DNA of 14,652 nucleotides, taken from the NCBI GenBank assembly GCA_964409165.1, contig CAYPCH010000096.1, positions 1 to 14,652 on the forward strand, given 5' to 3'. Each line of letters opens with the position of its first letter. Positions within the stretch are counted from its first letter, which is position 1. The DNA is from CAYPCH01 sp964409165 (GTDB lineage Bacteria > Bacillota > Clostridia > Acetivibrionales > Acetivibrionaceae). Below the pieces are notes generated by a model that was not told the origin of the DNA, did not search any database, and worked only from the letters and a program-made list of their open reading frames with translations. Positions 1 to 7,485 of the stretch are shown piece by piece. Both the position numbers and the translations under genes were made by a program.

Positions 1-1052
1 TGGGCAGTCAGGAAGGGACATTTGAAATAAATGATGCTATAAGAGGCGAACTTTCATTAACTGAGAATTATCAGGACATAGTCCTTTTAAAAACTAATGG
101 TATACCCACATATCATTTTGCCCATGTGACAGACGACCACTTTATGAGAGTTACCCATGTTGTAAGAGGAGAAGAGTGGCTTTCGACATTACCTATACAT
201 TTTGAATTGTTTAAGACATTAGGTTGGGAGTTGCCTGTATATTGCCATACAGCTCATCTGATGAAAATTGACGACGGAGTAAAAAGAAAGTTGTCAAAAA
301 GAAAAGATCCGGAACTGGGATTGGAATACTATATGAAATTAGGATACCATCCGGAAGCAGTCAGGGAATATCTTCTTACCATTCAGAACTCTAATTTTGA
401 AGAGTGGAGAATTGAAAATCCGCAAGCGGATATGAATGACTTTGAATTCAGTTTGAATAAAATGAGCAAATCAGGCGCCTTGTTTGACTTAGACAAGCTT
501 AACGATATAAGTAAAAATGTATTGGCGAGAATACCGGCAGAAGAAATATTTGATTTCCTGTTTAATTGGTCAAGGGAATATAAAAAAGAAGTGGAAAGCC
601 TTTTAACTGATAACAGGGATTTAGTAATAAAGTTGTTGTCTGTAGGCAGGGATTCTTCTAAAGTACGTAAAGATTTAATATACTGTGAACAGATATTTGA
701 ATTTATCAGTTATTTCTTTGACGATTATTTTAAGGTGGTTGATGAGTATCCTGAAAATATAGATGCTACAGAAGCGGGAAAACTCCTGAAAGAGTACCTG
801 GAAACCTATGACCATGGTGATAATCAGGAACAATGGTTTGGCAAAATAAAGGAAATTGCAGTAAAGAACGGATATGCAGAAAAACCGAAGGATTATAAGA
901 AGAATCCTGAAATGTACAAAGGTCACGTAGGCGATGTTAGTACTGTTATCAGAATAGCAATTGTGGGACGTAAAACATCACCTGACATCTGGGAGATTCA
1001 GCAGATCATGGGTGAAGAAAAGGTCAGGAACAGAATTTGTGCAATAACATAA
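1..1052 (+). CDS. gltX: Glutamate--tRNA ligase, 3' part (5' end outside the window)
   Basis: Class I aminoacyl-tRNA synthetase that charges tRNA with glutamate in the cytoplasm. The frame is open from position 3 with no stop, so the gene runs in from the left; 349 residues are visible. The stretches LPTYHFA-like (IPTYHFAHVTDDH) and THVVRGEEWLS are hallmarks of the GlnRS/GluRS catalytic core. KLSKRKDPE near nt 288-314 is the KMSKS-type ATP-binding loop. The rest is the helical anticodon-binding domain, ending in an IVGRKTSPDIWEI-type terminus. The first ATG/GTG in this part (GTG at 126) lies inside a conserved motif and is not a start. The Rossmann N-terminus with the HIGH motif is missing only because the window begins here. 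It seems unrelated to the biosynthetic operon downstream and is separated from it by a hairpin. Confidence 0.95.
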   Translation, partial: GSQEGTFEINDAIRGELSLTENYQDIVLLKTNGIPTYHFAHVTDDHFMRVTHVVRGEEWLSTLPIHFELFKTLGWELPVYCHTAHLMKIDDGVKRKLSKRKDPELGLEYYMKLGYHPEAVREYLLTIQNSNFEEWRIENPQADMNDFEFSLNKMSKSGALFDLDKLNDISKNVLARIPAEEIFDFLFNWSREYKKEVESLLTDNRDLVIKLLSVGRDSSKVRKDLIYCEQIFEFISYFFDDYFKVVDEYPENIDATEAGKLLKEYLETYDHGDNQEQWFGKIKEIAVKNGYAEKPKDYKKNPEMYKGHVGDVSTVIRIAIVGRKTSPDIWEIQQIMGEEKVRNRICAIT

Positions 1053-1113
1053 AAATCCCTACGGGACATTGAAATGATTCTTGATTCTATAGCTTAAACA
1101 CGAGAGGCCTAAT

Positions 1114-1157
1114 AAGTGCCTGAACCAATTAATATGGATAAATTGGTTCAGGCACTT
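1114..1157. terminator. Perfect 17-bp inverted repeat downstream of gltX, possible terminator
   Basis: The arms at 1114-1130 (aagtgcctgaaccaatt) and 1141-1157 (aattggttcaggcactt) are exactly complementary around a 10-nt loop. It lies 61 nt after the gltX stop and before the XRE promoter, where a terminator is expected. The T-tract after the right arm is poor (tgtgtatctgtt), so efficient Rho-independent termination is uncertain. A mobile or repeated hairpin element is the alternative. Confidence 0.55.
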
Positions 1158-1227
1158 TGTGTATCTGTTGTCAAAAGATAGTACTGAGCGATTATTTTTT
1201 TATTTTGAGGAGTCATTCTTTTTGGTA

Positions 1228-1256
1228 TTTACAAACCGCCCCTTATAGTGTAAAAT
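1228..1256 (+). promoter_or_regulatory. Predicted SigA-type promoter of the biosynthetic operon
   Basis: TTTACA at 1228-1233 and TAAAAT at 1251-1256 are separated by exactly 17 nt, a good match to the -35/-10 pattern of the vegetative sigma factor. Transcription would begin near 1263, about 20 nt before the regulator ATG at 1283. The -10 box sits in the middle of the palindrome at 1241-1268. The assignment is from sequence only. Confidence 0.55.
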
Positions 1257-1268
1257 TACACTATAAGG
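1241..1268. promoter_or_regulatory. Palindromic operator candidate over the -10 box
   Basis: The arms ccttatagtgtaa (1241-1253) and ttacactataagg (1256-1268) are perfect inverted repeats around a 2-nt AA centre, giving a 28-bp dyad. It overlaps the predicted -10 box and start point and ends 14 nt before the ATG of an XRE-type regulator. This is the classic layout for autorepression. The cognate protein is inferred from proximity. A hairpin in the 5' end of the mRNA is the less likely reading. Confidence 0.6.
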
Positions 1269-1282
1269 GAGAAGGGTTAATA

Positions 1283-1735
1283 ATGAGTAGAGACGAGTTT
1301 GTAAAGCTTATTGACGCAAAACTTAAGCTAATCAGGAATGAAAAGGATTATACTCAGGATAAAATGGCTGAGATACTTGGTGTTTCCAAGAAAACGCTTG
1401 TCCAGATTGAAAAAGGAAGAACGTCTATAGGCTGGACAGGTGCTGTTGCTCTGTGTACTATTTTCAAGGACAGTGAAATACTTCAGATGACTTTTGGAGG
1501 GAATCCAAAGGATATAATTCTTACTCTTGCCTTTGAAGGCTATGAAGGTGGTTTTGAGAAAACGATGGGAGGCAAGGTTTGGTGGAGAGATGTCCAGTCA
1601 AGAGGAGAGCTCAGAATCCAACAGAATATCATATCACAGCATTACCGCATTTTAGATATGAATGACAAGAGAATATCCTCTTCTTTCGATTATGAATATA
1701 TTGAGAAAAGACTGGATGAGTTTATGGAGAAATGA
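1283..1735 (+). CDS. XRE-family helix-turn-helix transcriptional regulator
   Basis: A 150-residue DNA-binding protein, probably the local regulator of the operon it heads. Residues about 10-60 form a Cro/C1-type HTH, with TQDKMAEILGVSKKTLVQIE (24-43) covering the helix-turn-helix. The remaining 90 residues hold a conserved-looking domain (GGKVWWRDVQ, QQNIISQHYRI) that I cannot assign; it may sense a ligand or dimerise. The frame is open further upstream to an ATG at 1157, but the start at 1283 is preferred: a purine-rich AAGGGAGAAGG lies at 1265-1275, and the promoter and palindrome lie between the two ATGs. The next gene begins 10 nt after the stop, so the two are co-transcribed. The perfect dyad over the -10 box is its likely binding site. 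Confidence 0.88.
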   Translation: MSRDEFVKLIDAKLKLIRNEKDYTQDKMAEILGVSKKTLVQIEKGRTSIGWTGAVALCTIFKDSEILQMTFGGNPKDIILTLAFEGYEGGFEKTMGGKVWWRDVQSRGELRIQQNIISQHYRILDMNDKRISSSFDYEYIEKRLDEFMEK

Positions 1736-1745
1736 GGTTTTTAAA

Positions 1746-2723
1746 ATGGGGTTTATTAAGGCATATGTTAAATCAATGAGGCTGTATTATGCTTTTGTAA
1801 CCGGAATAGCTGGTTGGCTTGGCATAATTTTGTACGAATATGTAGCAAAACTTCCGAACGCTACGGTTGAAGAATTTCCTGGAATGTGGAGGAAGGCAGT
1901 AATTCTGATCCTGCTCTTTTTTAGCTGGGGAATCAACCAGATAATAAATGACTGGCTTGGGCTTAAAGAAGACAGGGTTAACGCACCACAAAGACCTATG
2001 GTTACAGGTGAACTGAACCCGCTTAAGGCATTAACTGTTTCTTGTGCTCTGCTTGCCATTTCAATAATGATAATTTGTGTATTCCTTGAGCCTGTAGCCG
2101 CGATTCCTGCTGTTGCAGGAGTGCTTCTCAATATTGCCTATGAATATGCAAAGGGGCACGGCATTTTGGGCAATATTGTTTTCGGTATGATGATTGCCAT
2201 GGCTACAGTTACAGGTTTTTTGGCATCAGGGCCTATAGAGTATTCCCATATTACATGGGCTGTTGTAGCCGTTTTTTTCCTTGTGATGGTGGTTAACGGT
2301 GTTATGACTTTTTATACTTACTTTAAGGACTATAAGGGAGACAGAGCTACAGGAAAAAAAACTCTGGTTGTAAAACACGGACTGAAAAAGTCAAGGATTA
2401 TTGCTCTTTTGGCAGCGTTTATGCCCTCGGTATTTTTCCTGATAATATATTTTTGTGGTTTTGCCAATATAAAAGTAAATGCTACTTTTGTTTTTCTGGC
2501 ACTGACAACTTTTTTCCTTCAGCTGTGGACTGGTTTTTTATATTACAGGTACCCTATAGGGGATAAAACCTATTATTCCCTTGCTGCGAACTTCCGTGCC
2601 TGTACATGTGCCCAGGCGACTTTAGCCGCTTTGTTCAATCCCGAAACAGCAATAATGCTTTTTATAGCATCATATATACTTGTAGGATTTTTGTTTGATT
2701 TGCATTCAAACAGCAAAGCATAA
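1746..2723 (+). CDS. UbiA-family membrane prenyltransferase
   Basis: Integral membrane enzyme of 325 residues and about eight to nine hydrophobic helices. The family transfers a prenyl group from a prenyl diphosphate to an aromatic or lipid acceptor, using two Asp-rich motifs to bind Mg and diphosphate. The first motif is N68-D69-W-L-G72-L-K-E-D76, followed by APQRPMVTGEL; the usual middle Asp of NDxxDxxxD is Gly here. The second, D195YKGDRATGKKTL, is intact. The start at 1746 is chosen over an in-frame ATG at 1662 because 1662 lies inside the regulator gene and AUGAGG just ahead of 1746 can serve as ribosome binding site. It follows the regulator by 10 nt. No menaquinone, ubiquinone or heme gene is nearby, so the acceptor is unknown; a lipid made by the downstream genes is possible. 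Confidence 0.88.
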   Translation: MGFIKAYVKSMRLYYAFVTGIAGWLGIILYEYVAKLPNATVEEFPGMWRKAVILILLFFSWGINQIINDWLGLKEDRVNAPQRPMVTGELNPLKALTVSCALLAISIMIICVFLEPVAAIPAVAGVLLNIAYEYAKGHGILGNIVFGMMIAMATVTGFLASGPIEYSHITWAVVAVFFLVMVVNGVMTFYTYFKDYKGDRATGKKTLVVKHGLKKSRIIALLAAFMPSVFFLIIYFCGFANIKVNATFVFLALTTFFLQLWTGFLYYRYPIGDKTYYSLAANFRACTCAQATLAALFNPETAIMLFIASYILVGFLFDLHSNSKA

Positions 2724-2786
2724 TTATAGTAAAGAATAACTACATCAAAGAACAATTCTAGTGAAGAGTAATTGGAGATTTAGCTT

Positions 2787-3998
2787 ATGAGAGTATTTGA
2801 AGAAGCTATGATAGGAAATTTAAAGCTAAAAAACCGTATAATAAGGTCTGCAACCTATGAGGGAATGAGCAGCAACAATGGATTTCCCGGACAGGATTAC
2901 GAGGAGCTTTATTTAAAGCTTGCCCAAGGCGGTGTTGGAGGGATTATCACAGGATTTGCGTACATCTCACCACAGGGAAGAGCCATGCATCCCGGACAGG
3001 CGGGAATTGACAGCAGGGATAAGATATCCACTTTTAGGAGAGTAACCGATAAAGTGCATGATTATGACTGTAGGATATTTATGCAGCTTGCACATACCGG
3101 AAGGCAAACAATGAGTAACGTTACAAAAAGTCCTGTTTTTGGAGTATCAAAAAAGAAGTCTTTTTACTTTGGTGAAACGCCCCGGATTTTGACTGCCCCT
3201 CAGATAGAAGAGCTTTCAGACAAGTTTGCCCAATCTGCGTATTATGCAAAAGAGGCGGGATTTGATGGTGTACAGCTTCATGCGGCGCATGGATATCTCA
3301 TACACCAGTTTATTCTGCCTTCAATAAATACAAGAAAAGATATGTTTGGAGTGGATGGAAAAACCGGCATAGGAACAAGGTTCCTTGAGATGGTGATAGA
3401 TAAAACAAGACAAAGGTGTGGAATGGATTTTGCCGTTCTTGTAAAGGTAAGCGGCAGTGATGATTTCTTAAAAAAATTTAGTATTGAGCAATATATAAGC
3501 CTTATAAAATTCCTTGATCATAAGAAAGTGGATGCCATTGAAGTAAGCTACGGTACCATGGATTATGCACTTAACATAATCAGAGGCGAAATTCCTTTGG
3601 ATGTTGTATTGGATATCAATCCGATATATAGGGTTGACAGCAGTTTTGGAAAGAAGGTATGGAAAAGGTTCATTTATCCATTTATGAAGCTTAAGATAAA
3701 GTCTTTCACGCCTATATACAATTTGTTTTATGCAAAGATTGCAAAGCAATATACAGAAATACCCATTATATGCGTTGGAGGTATACGCTACGGAGAAGAA
3801 ATAAAACATGTGATTGAAAAGGAAAATATTGAATTTGCCAGTTTGTGCAGGCCTTTCATCTGTGAGCCGGATTTTGCGAAAAGGCTTCAGGTTGATGAGG
3901 GCTATGTTTCTAGATGTGTAAACTGCAATATCTGCACAATAATGTGCGATTCCGCATTTCCTACACGTTGCTTCAAGAAAGGAGATAGTTGTAAATGA
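2787..3998 (+). CDS. Old Yellow Enzyme-type NAD(P)H:flavin oxidoreductase with Cys-rich C-terminus
   Basis: FMN-dependent TIM-barrel reductase of 403 residues, a family that reduces activated C=C bonds, including 2,4-dienoyl-CoA reductase and ene-reductases. It starts with the family signature (LKLKNRIIRSATYEG, residues 13-27). HAAHGYLIHQF places the substrate-binding His165 and His168, and VGGIRYGEE and LCRPFICEPDF form the phosphate-binding end of the barrel. The C-terminus has Cys377, 380, 383, 387 and 395, a CxxCxxCxxxC run like the 4Fe-4S site of 2,4-dienoyl-CoA reductase. That enzyme's further flavodoxin-like and FAD/NAD domains are absent. A 63-nt gap with TGGAG at 2772-2776 precedes it. 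Its stop overlaps the ACP start (ATGA), showing translational coupling. In this operon it may saturate a prenyl or acyl double bond; the substrate is unknown. Confidence 0.88.
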   Translation: MRVFEEAMIGNLKLKNRIIRSATYEGMSSNNGFPGQDYEELYLKLAQGGVGGIITGFAYISPQGRAMHPGQAGIDSRDKISTFRRVTDKVHDYDCRIFMQLAHTGRQTMSNVTKSPVFGVSKKKSFYFGETPRILTAPQIEELSDKFAQSAYYAKEAGFDGVQLHAAHGYLIHQFILPSINTRKDMFGVDGKTGIGTRFLEMVIDKTRQRCGMDFAVLVKVSGSDDFLKKFSIEQYISLIKFLDHKKVDAIEVSYGTMDYALNIIRGEIPLDVVLDINPIYRVDSSFGKKVWKRFIYPFMKLKIKSFTPIYNLFYAKIAKQYTEIPIICVGGIRYGEEIKHVIEKENIEFASLCRPFICEPDFAKRLQVDEGYVSRCVNCNICTIMCDSAFPTRCFKKGDSCK

Positions 3999-4240
3999 GC
4001 ATGAGTGAAAGGGTTATTGAGATAATAAGCAAAAACATTGAAAAAAAGTGTGAAGTTAGCATGGAAAGTCGGTTAATTGAGGATCTTGGGATTGATTCAT
4101 TCAGCAAAATAATTATTACTGCGGCTTTGGAGGATGAATTTTCTATAGAAATAGACATGTACAGCTTTGGAGAAATAAAAAAAGTAAGAGATATAGTTTT
4201 GGGACTCAAAGTGAAATATCCTGAAATTGAGGGTGATTGA
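3995..4240 (+). CDS. Stand-alone acyl carrier protein
   Basis: An 81-residue acidic helical protein that carries acyl chains on a phosphopantetheine arm. The attachment motif LGIDSFSK places the modified serine at Ser35, in the normal position after helix I. The length is typical of type II ACPs. The motif is DSF rather than the DSL of housekeeping FabC/AcpP proteins, so this is a specialised paralogue. AAAGGAG at 3978-3984 supports the ATG at 3995 over the one at 4001. Its start overlaps the reductase stop by 4 nt and the oxoamine synthase follows 2 nt after its stop. An ACP directly beside an alpha-oxoamine synthase suggests that it delivers the acyl chain to that enzyme, as ACPs do in some bacterial sphingolipid and prodiginine pathways. 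Confidence 0.9.
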   Translation: MSMSERVIEIISKNIEKKCEVSMESRLIEDLGIDSFSKIIITAALEDEFSIEIDMYSFGEIKKVRDIVLGLKVKYPEIEGD

Positions 4241-4242
4241 AA

Positions 4243-5418
4243 ATGTATATGGAAGATTTCATGACAAGACTAAAAGTTGATAAGAGTGCTGGAGACAAAG
4301 CAGGCTTTAACCCGTATTACTGTGTTGTCCAATCGGGCTTGGGAGACCCTGTTGTAATTGAAGGATGCGAATATATAAATCTTGCGTCAAACAATTACCT
4401 CGGTCTTGCGGATGATGAAAGGGTTAAAGAAGCCTGCATGAAGGCTGTGGATAAATATGGTGCGTCACTTTGCGGAACGCCGGTTGCAACAGGATACATT
4501 GATATGTATAAAGCTCTTGAAGAGAAGGTTTCATGTTTTTTGGGTCTTGAGTCCACGGTTATTCTTCCTTCCTGCTATCAGGCAAATAACGGTTTGTTTT
4601 CTGCGATAGTTGGTAAGGAGGATGTTATTGTGGTAGACCACTATGTGCATTCATCCCTGATAGAGGGTATAAAAGCAGCGGGTTGCAAGATAAGGCCTTT
4701 CCTTCACAATAATATGGGACACCTTGAAGAGGTTCTTCAGCGTCTGTCAAAATATCGGCAGATATTTATAGTTACAGAATCGGTGTTTTCAACAGAGGGA
4801 AGTATTGCACCTTTAAAGGAGATTACAGAACTTTCCGTAAAATACAATGCCATTCCTGTTGTTGATGATTCTCACGGAATAGGGGTTTTAGGAAGAAAGG
4901 GAAGAGGCATTCTTGAAGAGAGCGAGATTGCAAACTTTCAGGGAATTTATACAGCTTCCTTGGGCAAAGCCCTTGCAAACAGCGGAGGTATTATTTCGGC
5001 AAGGGCAGAAGTGATTGAATATCTTAGATATTACTGTCCACACCTTGTTTATTCAACAGCACTTTCTCCTTCAGTGCTGGGTGGAACGTTGAAGGTGCTG
5101 GAAATTATAGAGGAAGAGTTCGAAAAAATTGCGACAAGGCTCTGGAGATACAAGGATATAATTAACCGGGAACTTATAAGTGCAGGATTTGAAACTGCGA
5201 AGGGAAAAGCTCCTATAACATCTATTGTAACAGGTAGCGCAGAAAACACCATTTTACTGGCAAAGAAGTTTTTTGACAGGAAAGTGCTTACGACGCCTTT
5301 TGTAGAGCCATCCGTACCGGCAAACGGTGGGAGAGTCAGGTTGATAGCCGGAGCAAATCTGAAGAAAGAGAGTATTGAAAAAGCTGTTGAAACCATACAT
5401 TGTCTAGGAGAAATGTGA
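4243..5418 (+). CDS. Alpha-oxoamine synthase (AONS/KBL/serine palmitoyltransferase family)
   Basis: PLP enzyme of 391 residues in the family that condenses an amino acid with an acyl thioester, losing CO2 and giving an amino-ketone. YINLASNNYLGL, the N-terminal family signature, is present. DHYVHSS gives the PLP-stacking His136, VVDDSHGIGVLG gives Asp209 and His211, and TASLGKALANSGG gives the Schiff-base Lys242. Thus the core is intact. The segment GTPVATGYIDMYKALE differs from the GSRxxxGxxxxHxxLE of biotin-pathway AONS, and no biotin genes are near, so BioF is unlikely. ATG 4243 is chosen over TTG 4237 because GAGGG at 4229-4233 is 9 nt from the former and only 3 from the latter. The adjacent ACP is the likely acyl donor carrier. 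The kinase start overlaps its stop by 1 nt. The amino-acid substrate cannot be read from sequence. Confidence 0.9.
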   Translation: MYMEDFMTRLKVDKSAGDKAGFNPYYCVVQSGLGDPVVIEGCEYINLASNNYLGLADDERVKEACMKAVDKYGASLCGTPVATGYIDMYKALEEKVSCFLGLESTVILPSCYQANNGLFSAIVGKEDVIVVDHYVHSSLIEGIKAAGCKIRPFLHNNMGHLEEVLQRLSKYRQIFIVTESVFSTEGSIAPLKEITELSVKYNAIPVVDDSHGIGVLGRKGRGILEESEIANFQGIYTASLGKALANSGGIISARAEVIEYLRYYCPHLVYSTALSPSVLGGTLKVLEIIEEEFEKIATRLWRYKDIINRELISAGFETAKGKAPITSIVTGSAENTILLAKKFFDRKVLTTPFVEPSVPANGGRVRLIAGANLKKESIEKAVETIHCLGEM

Positions 5419-6389
5419 TGAAATATTTCTTTGTATTAAATCCCGGGTCAAAATCCGGAACAAGCCGGAAACGGTTTAAAGCCATTTTTGACATGCTTGA
5501 TATTAGAGGGCTGGAATATGATTATGAGGTAACAAATACCTTGGAGGATGCATTTGCCATGTCCCGTTATGCAAATGAGAAGGCGGACTATCACGCAATA
5601 GTAGCTGTAGGGGGAGATGGAACCATAAACAGGGTTCTGAATGGTTTTTTTAATGAGGATGGTAGGAGGATTTCAAGTGCAAAAATGGGTGTCGTGTATA
5701 CGGGAACAAGTCCTGATTTCTGTAAAAGCTATGGTATACCATTAAGCCTTGAAAAGGCTGTAGGGACTTTGATAGAGGATAAGAGCATTAGAGTAAGCGT
5801 GGGGAAAATTAAACTGGCATCATCTATAATGAAGGAATATGACGCAAGACCGGTGAATTCCGATCCGATATTCAAGACAAGGTATTTTGCCTGTTGCGCC
5901 AATGCTGGACTTGGGGCAGAACTTGCACGAAGAGCCAACAGCGGAATAAGAGGGGTTATAGGTGACAGATTGGGAACATTTGTTGCTCTATTGAAAACGC
6001 TTTTTAGTTATACTCCTGTTGATTTTATGGTTAAAGTTGATGGGGAAATTCAGAGGATTGAAAAGGTTTATAACATATCAATAGGACGAACTTATCACAT
6101 AGCATCGGGAATAAAGGTCAAAAACAGGCTTTCTCCTGAAGATAACACTTTTTACAAGCTTGTTGCAAAAGATATGGCTTTGGCGGATTTACCTCGTGTG
6201 ATTAAAAAGGTATACAGCGGAAAGCATATTCATAATGATAAAAATTTATCGCTGGATTATTGCAGAACTTTTGAAATACTAGGGAACAGCAACTGCCCAG
6301 AGGTTGAATTTGACGGTGATCCGGCCGGGTTTTTGCCGTGCAGGATTGAGACGGCAGCAGAATGTTTGGAATTGATTTGCACAAGGTAG
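5418..6389 (+). CDS. Diacylglycerol/sphingosine-kinase-type lipid kinase
   Basis: A 323-residue protein of the DAGK catalytic family, which phosphorylates a lipid hydroxyl with ATP. It begins with the typical FFVLNPGSKSG strand-loop. VAVGGDGTINRVLNG carries the GGDGT nucleotide motif (residues 65-69, Asp67), and the second lobe ends in the CPEVEFDGDPAG segment common to DgkB/YegS/sphingosine kinases. Length and order of motifs fit a complete enzyme. ATG 5418 is chosen because TAGGAG at 5405-5410 is 7 nt away; the in-frame upstream start at 5400 lies inside the preceding gene. It overlaps the oxoamine synthase stop by 1 nt (TGATG). Beside an oxoamine synthase and a ketone-reducing SDR it could phosphorylate a sphingoid-like alcohol; a glycerolipid substrate is equally possible from the family alone. 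Confidence 0.88.
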   Translation: MKYFFVLNPGSKSGTSRKRFKAIFDMLDIRGLEYDYEVTNTLEDAFAMSRYANEKADYHAIVAVGGDGTINRVLNGFFNEDGRRISSAKMGVVYTGTSPDFCKSYGIPLSLEKAVGTLIEDKSIRVSVGKIKLASSIMKEYDARPVNSDPIFKTRYFACCANAGLGAELARRANSGIRGVIGDRLGTFVALLKTLFSYTPVDFMVKVDGEIQRIEKVYNISIGRTYHIASGIKVKNRLSPEDNTFYKLVAKDMALADLPRVIKKVYSGKHIHNDKNLSLDYCRTFEILGNSNCPEVEFDGDPAGFLPCRIETAAECLELICTR

Positions 6390-6477
6390 TGACCCCAAAT
6401 ATGGTTTGTTCAGGAGAAGGAACAGTGTCCAAATAGCGCTGTATATAACAAACAGATGAACTTGAGCGAGGTTGATT

Positions 6478-7485
6478 ATGAATTCTGAGAAGGAACTGAT
6501 AAAATTAATAGCTGGATTTATGCCAAGAAATGCATCCCAACTCAACGGTTTATTTGAAGCAGATTCTGAAATTATTGATTTTGAAGGCGGTAGAATGCTG
6601 TTTAATATAGATGAGTTTTCATGTGAAGACTACATGAGAGATGGTGAGCCTTACACTTTAGGATGGAATGTTGCAGTTGGAAGTATAAGTGATATACTGG
6701 CTTCAGGCGGTCAGCCACTTTTTTACCTTCACAGCATGACTGTGGGGGAGGACTGGGGAGAGGAATATATAAAGAACTTTTCAAAAGGGGTGTCAGATGT
6801 CCTGAAAAGGTTCAATACGGCGTTTTTAGGCGGAGATTTCGGAAGATCAAAGGATTGGAGATATACTGCGACGGTGATTGGTACTATTGAGGGAGAGCCT
6901 GTATTAAGAAGCGGCGCATCGGTGGGTGACAAAATATATATTACAGGAAAAATCGGGGCAGGCAATCTGGAAGCCTTTTTAAAGCTTTATGAGGATAAAA
7001 AGGTGTTGGGGAAAATTGCGGGCAAGGTGAAAACTCATTTTAAATTAAGACTTGAAGAGGCACAGTTGATAAAAAAATATGCATCGTGCTGTATAGATAC
7101 GAGTGATGGTGTTTTTAATGCCGTAAAGGCTATTGCTGAAATGAGTGGCACTGGTTATGAATTATATAACCTTCCATACACAGGTTTGGGTGTTATGGCA
7201 GCAAAGCTGACAGGAATGCCCACAGCTCTTTTGTTTTTAGGAGAGTGCGGGGAATATGAGCTTTTGTTTACGGTTGGAGCGAAAAAGGAAAAAGATTTCT
7301 TAAAAGAAGCTGAAGAAAAGGGCTTTGAGTTCTATGAAATAGGTAAGATTGCGCAAGCATCATCAAAGGTACTTATTGAAGATAAGAGCATAAGAAACCT
7401 TGAAAGTCTCGACATAAGTGCAAGATGCTATAGTGATATGAAGCAGTATATAAATGAGCTGGTCAGGAGGTGGCACAGTTTATGA
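6478..7485 (+). CDS. ThiL-like protein of the AIR-synthase/PurM superfamily
   Basis: 335 residues, about the length of thiamine-monophosphate kinase. It keeps the ThiL/PurM ATP-binding layout: NIDEF (Asp45), VGSISDILASGGQP (Asp72), FLGGDFG (Asp120), EPVLRSGASVGDKIYITG, and CIDTSDGV (Asp207, Asp210). The acidic Mg/ATP residues therefore look intact and it is probably an active ATP-dependent enzyme. However, no thiamine gene is near, and it is inserted between a lipid kinase and a ketosynthase. I infer that it acts on an intermediate of this pathway, as kinase or in ATP activation. GAGG at 6468-6471 favours ATG 6478 over TTG 6472. An 88-nt gap precedes it, the longest inside the operon; I see no terminator in it. 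Its stop overlaps the next start by 4 nt. Confidence 0.78.
   Translation: MNSEKELIKLIAGFMPRNASQLNGLFEADSEIIDFEGGRMLFNIDEFSCEDYMRDGEPYTLGWNVAVGSISDILASGGQPLFYLHSMTVGEDWGEEYIKNFSKGVSDVLKRFNTAFLGGDFGRSKDWRYTATVIGTIEGEPVLRSGASVGDKIYITGKIGAGNLEAFLKLYEDKKVLGKIAGKVKTHFKLRLEEAQLIKKYASCCIDTSDGVFNAVKAIAEMSGTGYELYNLPYTGLGVMAAKLTGMPTALLFLGECGEYELLFTVGAKKEKDFLKEAEEKGFEFYEIGKIAQASSKVLIEDKSIRNLESLDISARCYSDMKQYINELVRRWHSL

Noticed and set aside
1157..1282. Upstream extension of the XRE regulator
   Set aside because: The frame is open by chance; the promoter, the palindrome and a good ribosome binding site lie between this ATG and the one at 1283.
4243..5418. Reading the oxoamine synthase as BioF of biotin synthesis
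   Set aside because: No bioA, bioB, bioD or bioW is near, it is coupled to its own ACP and a lipid kinase, and the GTPVATG segment differs from typical BioF.
6478..7485. Naming the PurM-fold gene thiL
   Set aside because: Motifs fit the superfamily, but there is no thiamine context and the position in a lipid-type operon argues for another substrate.
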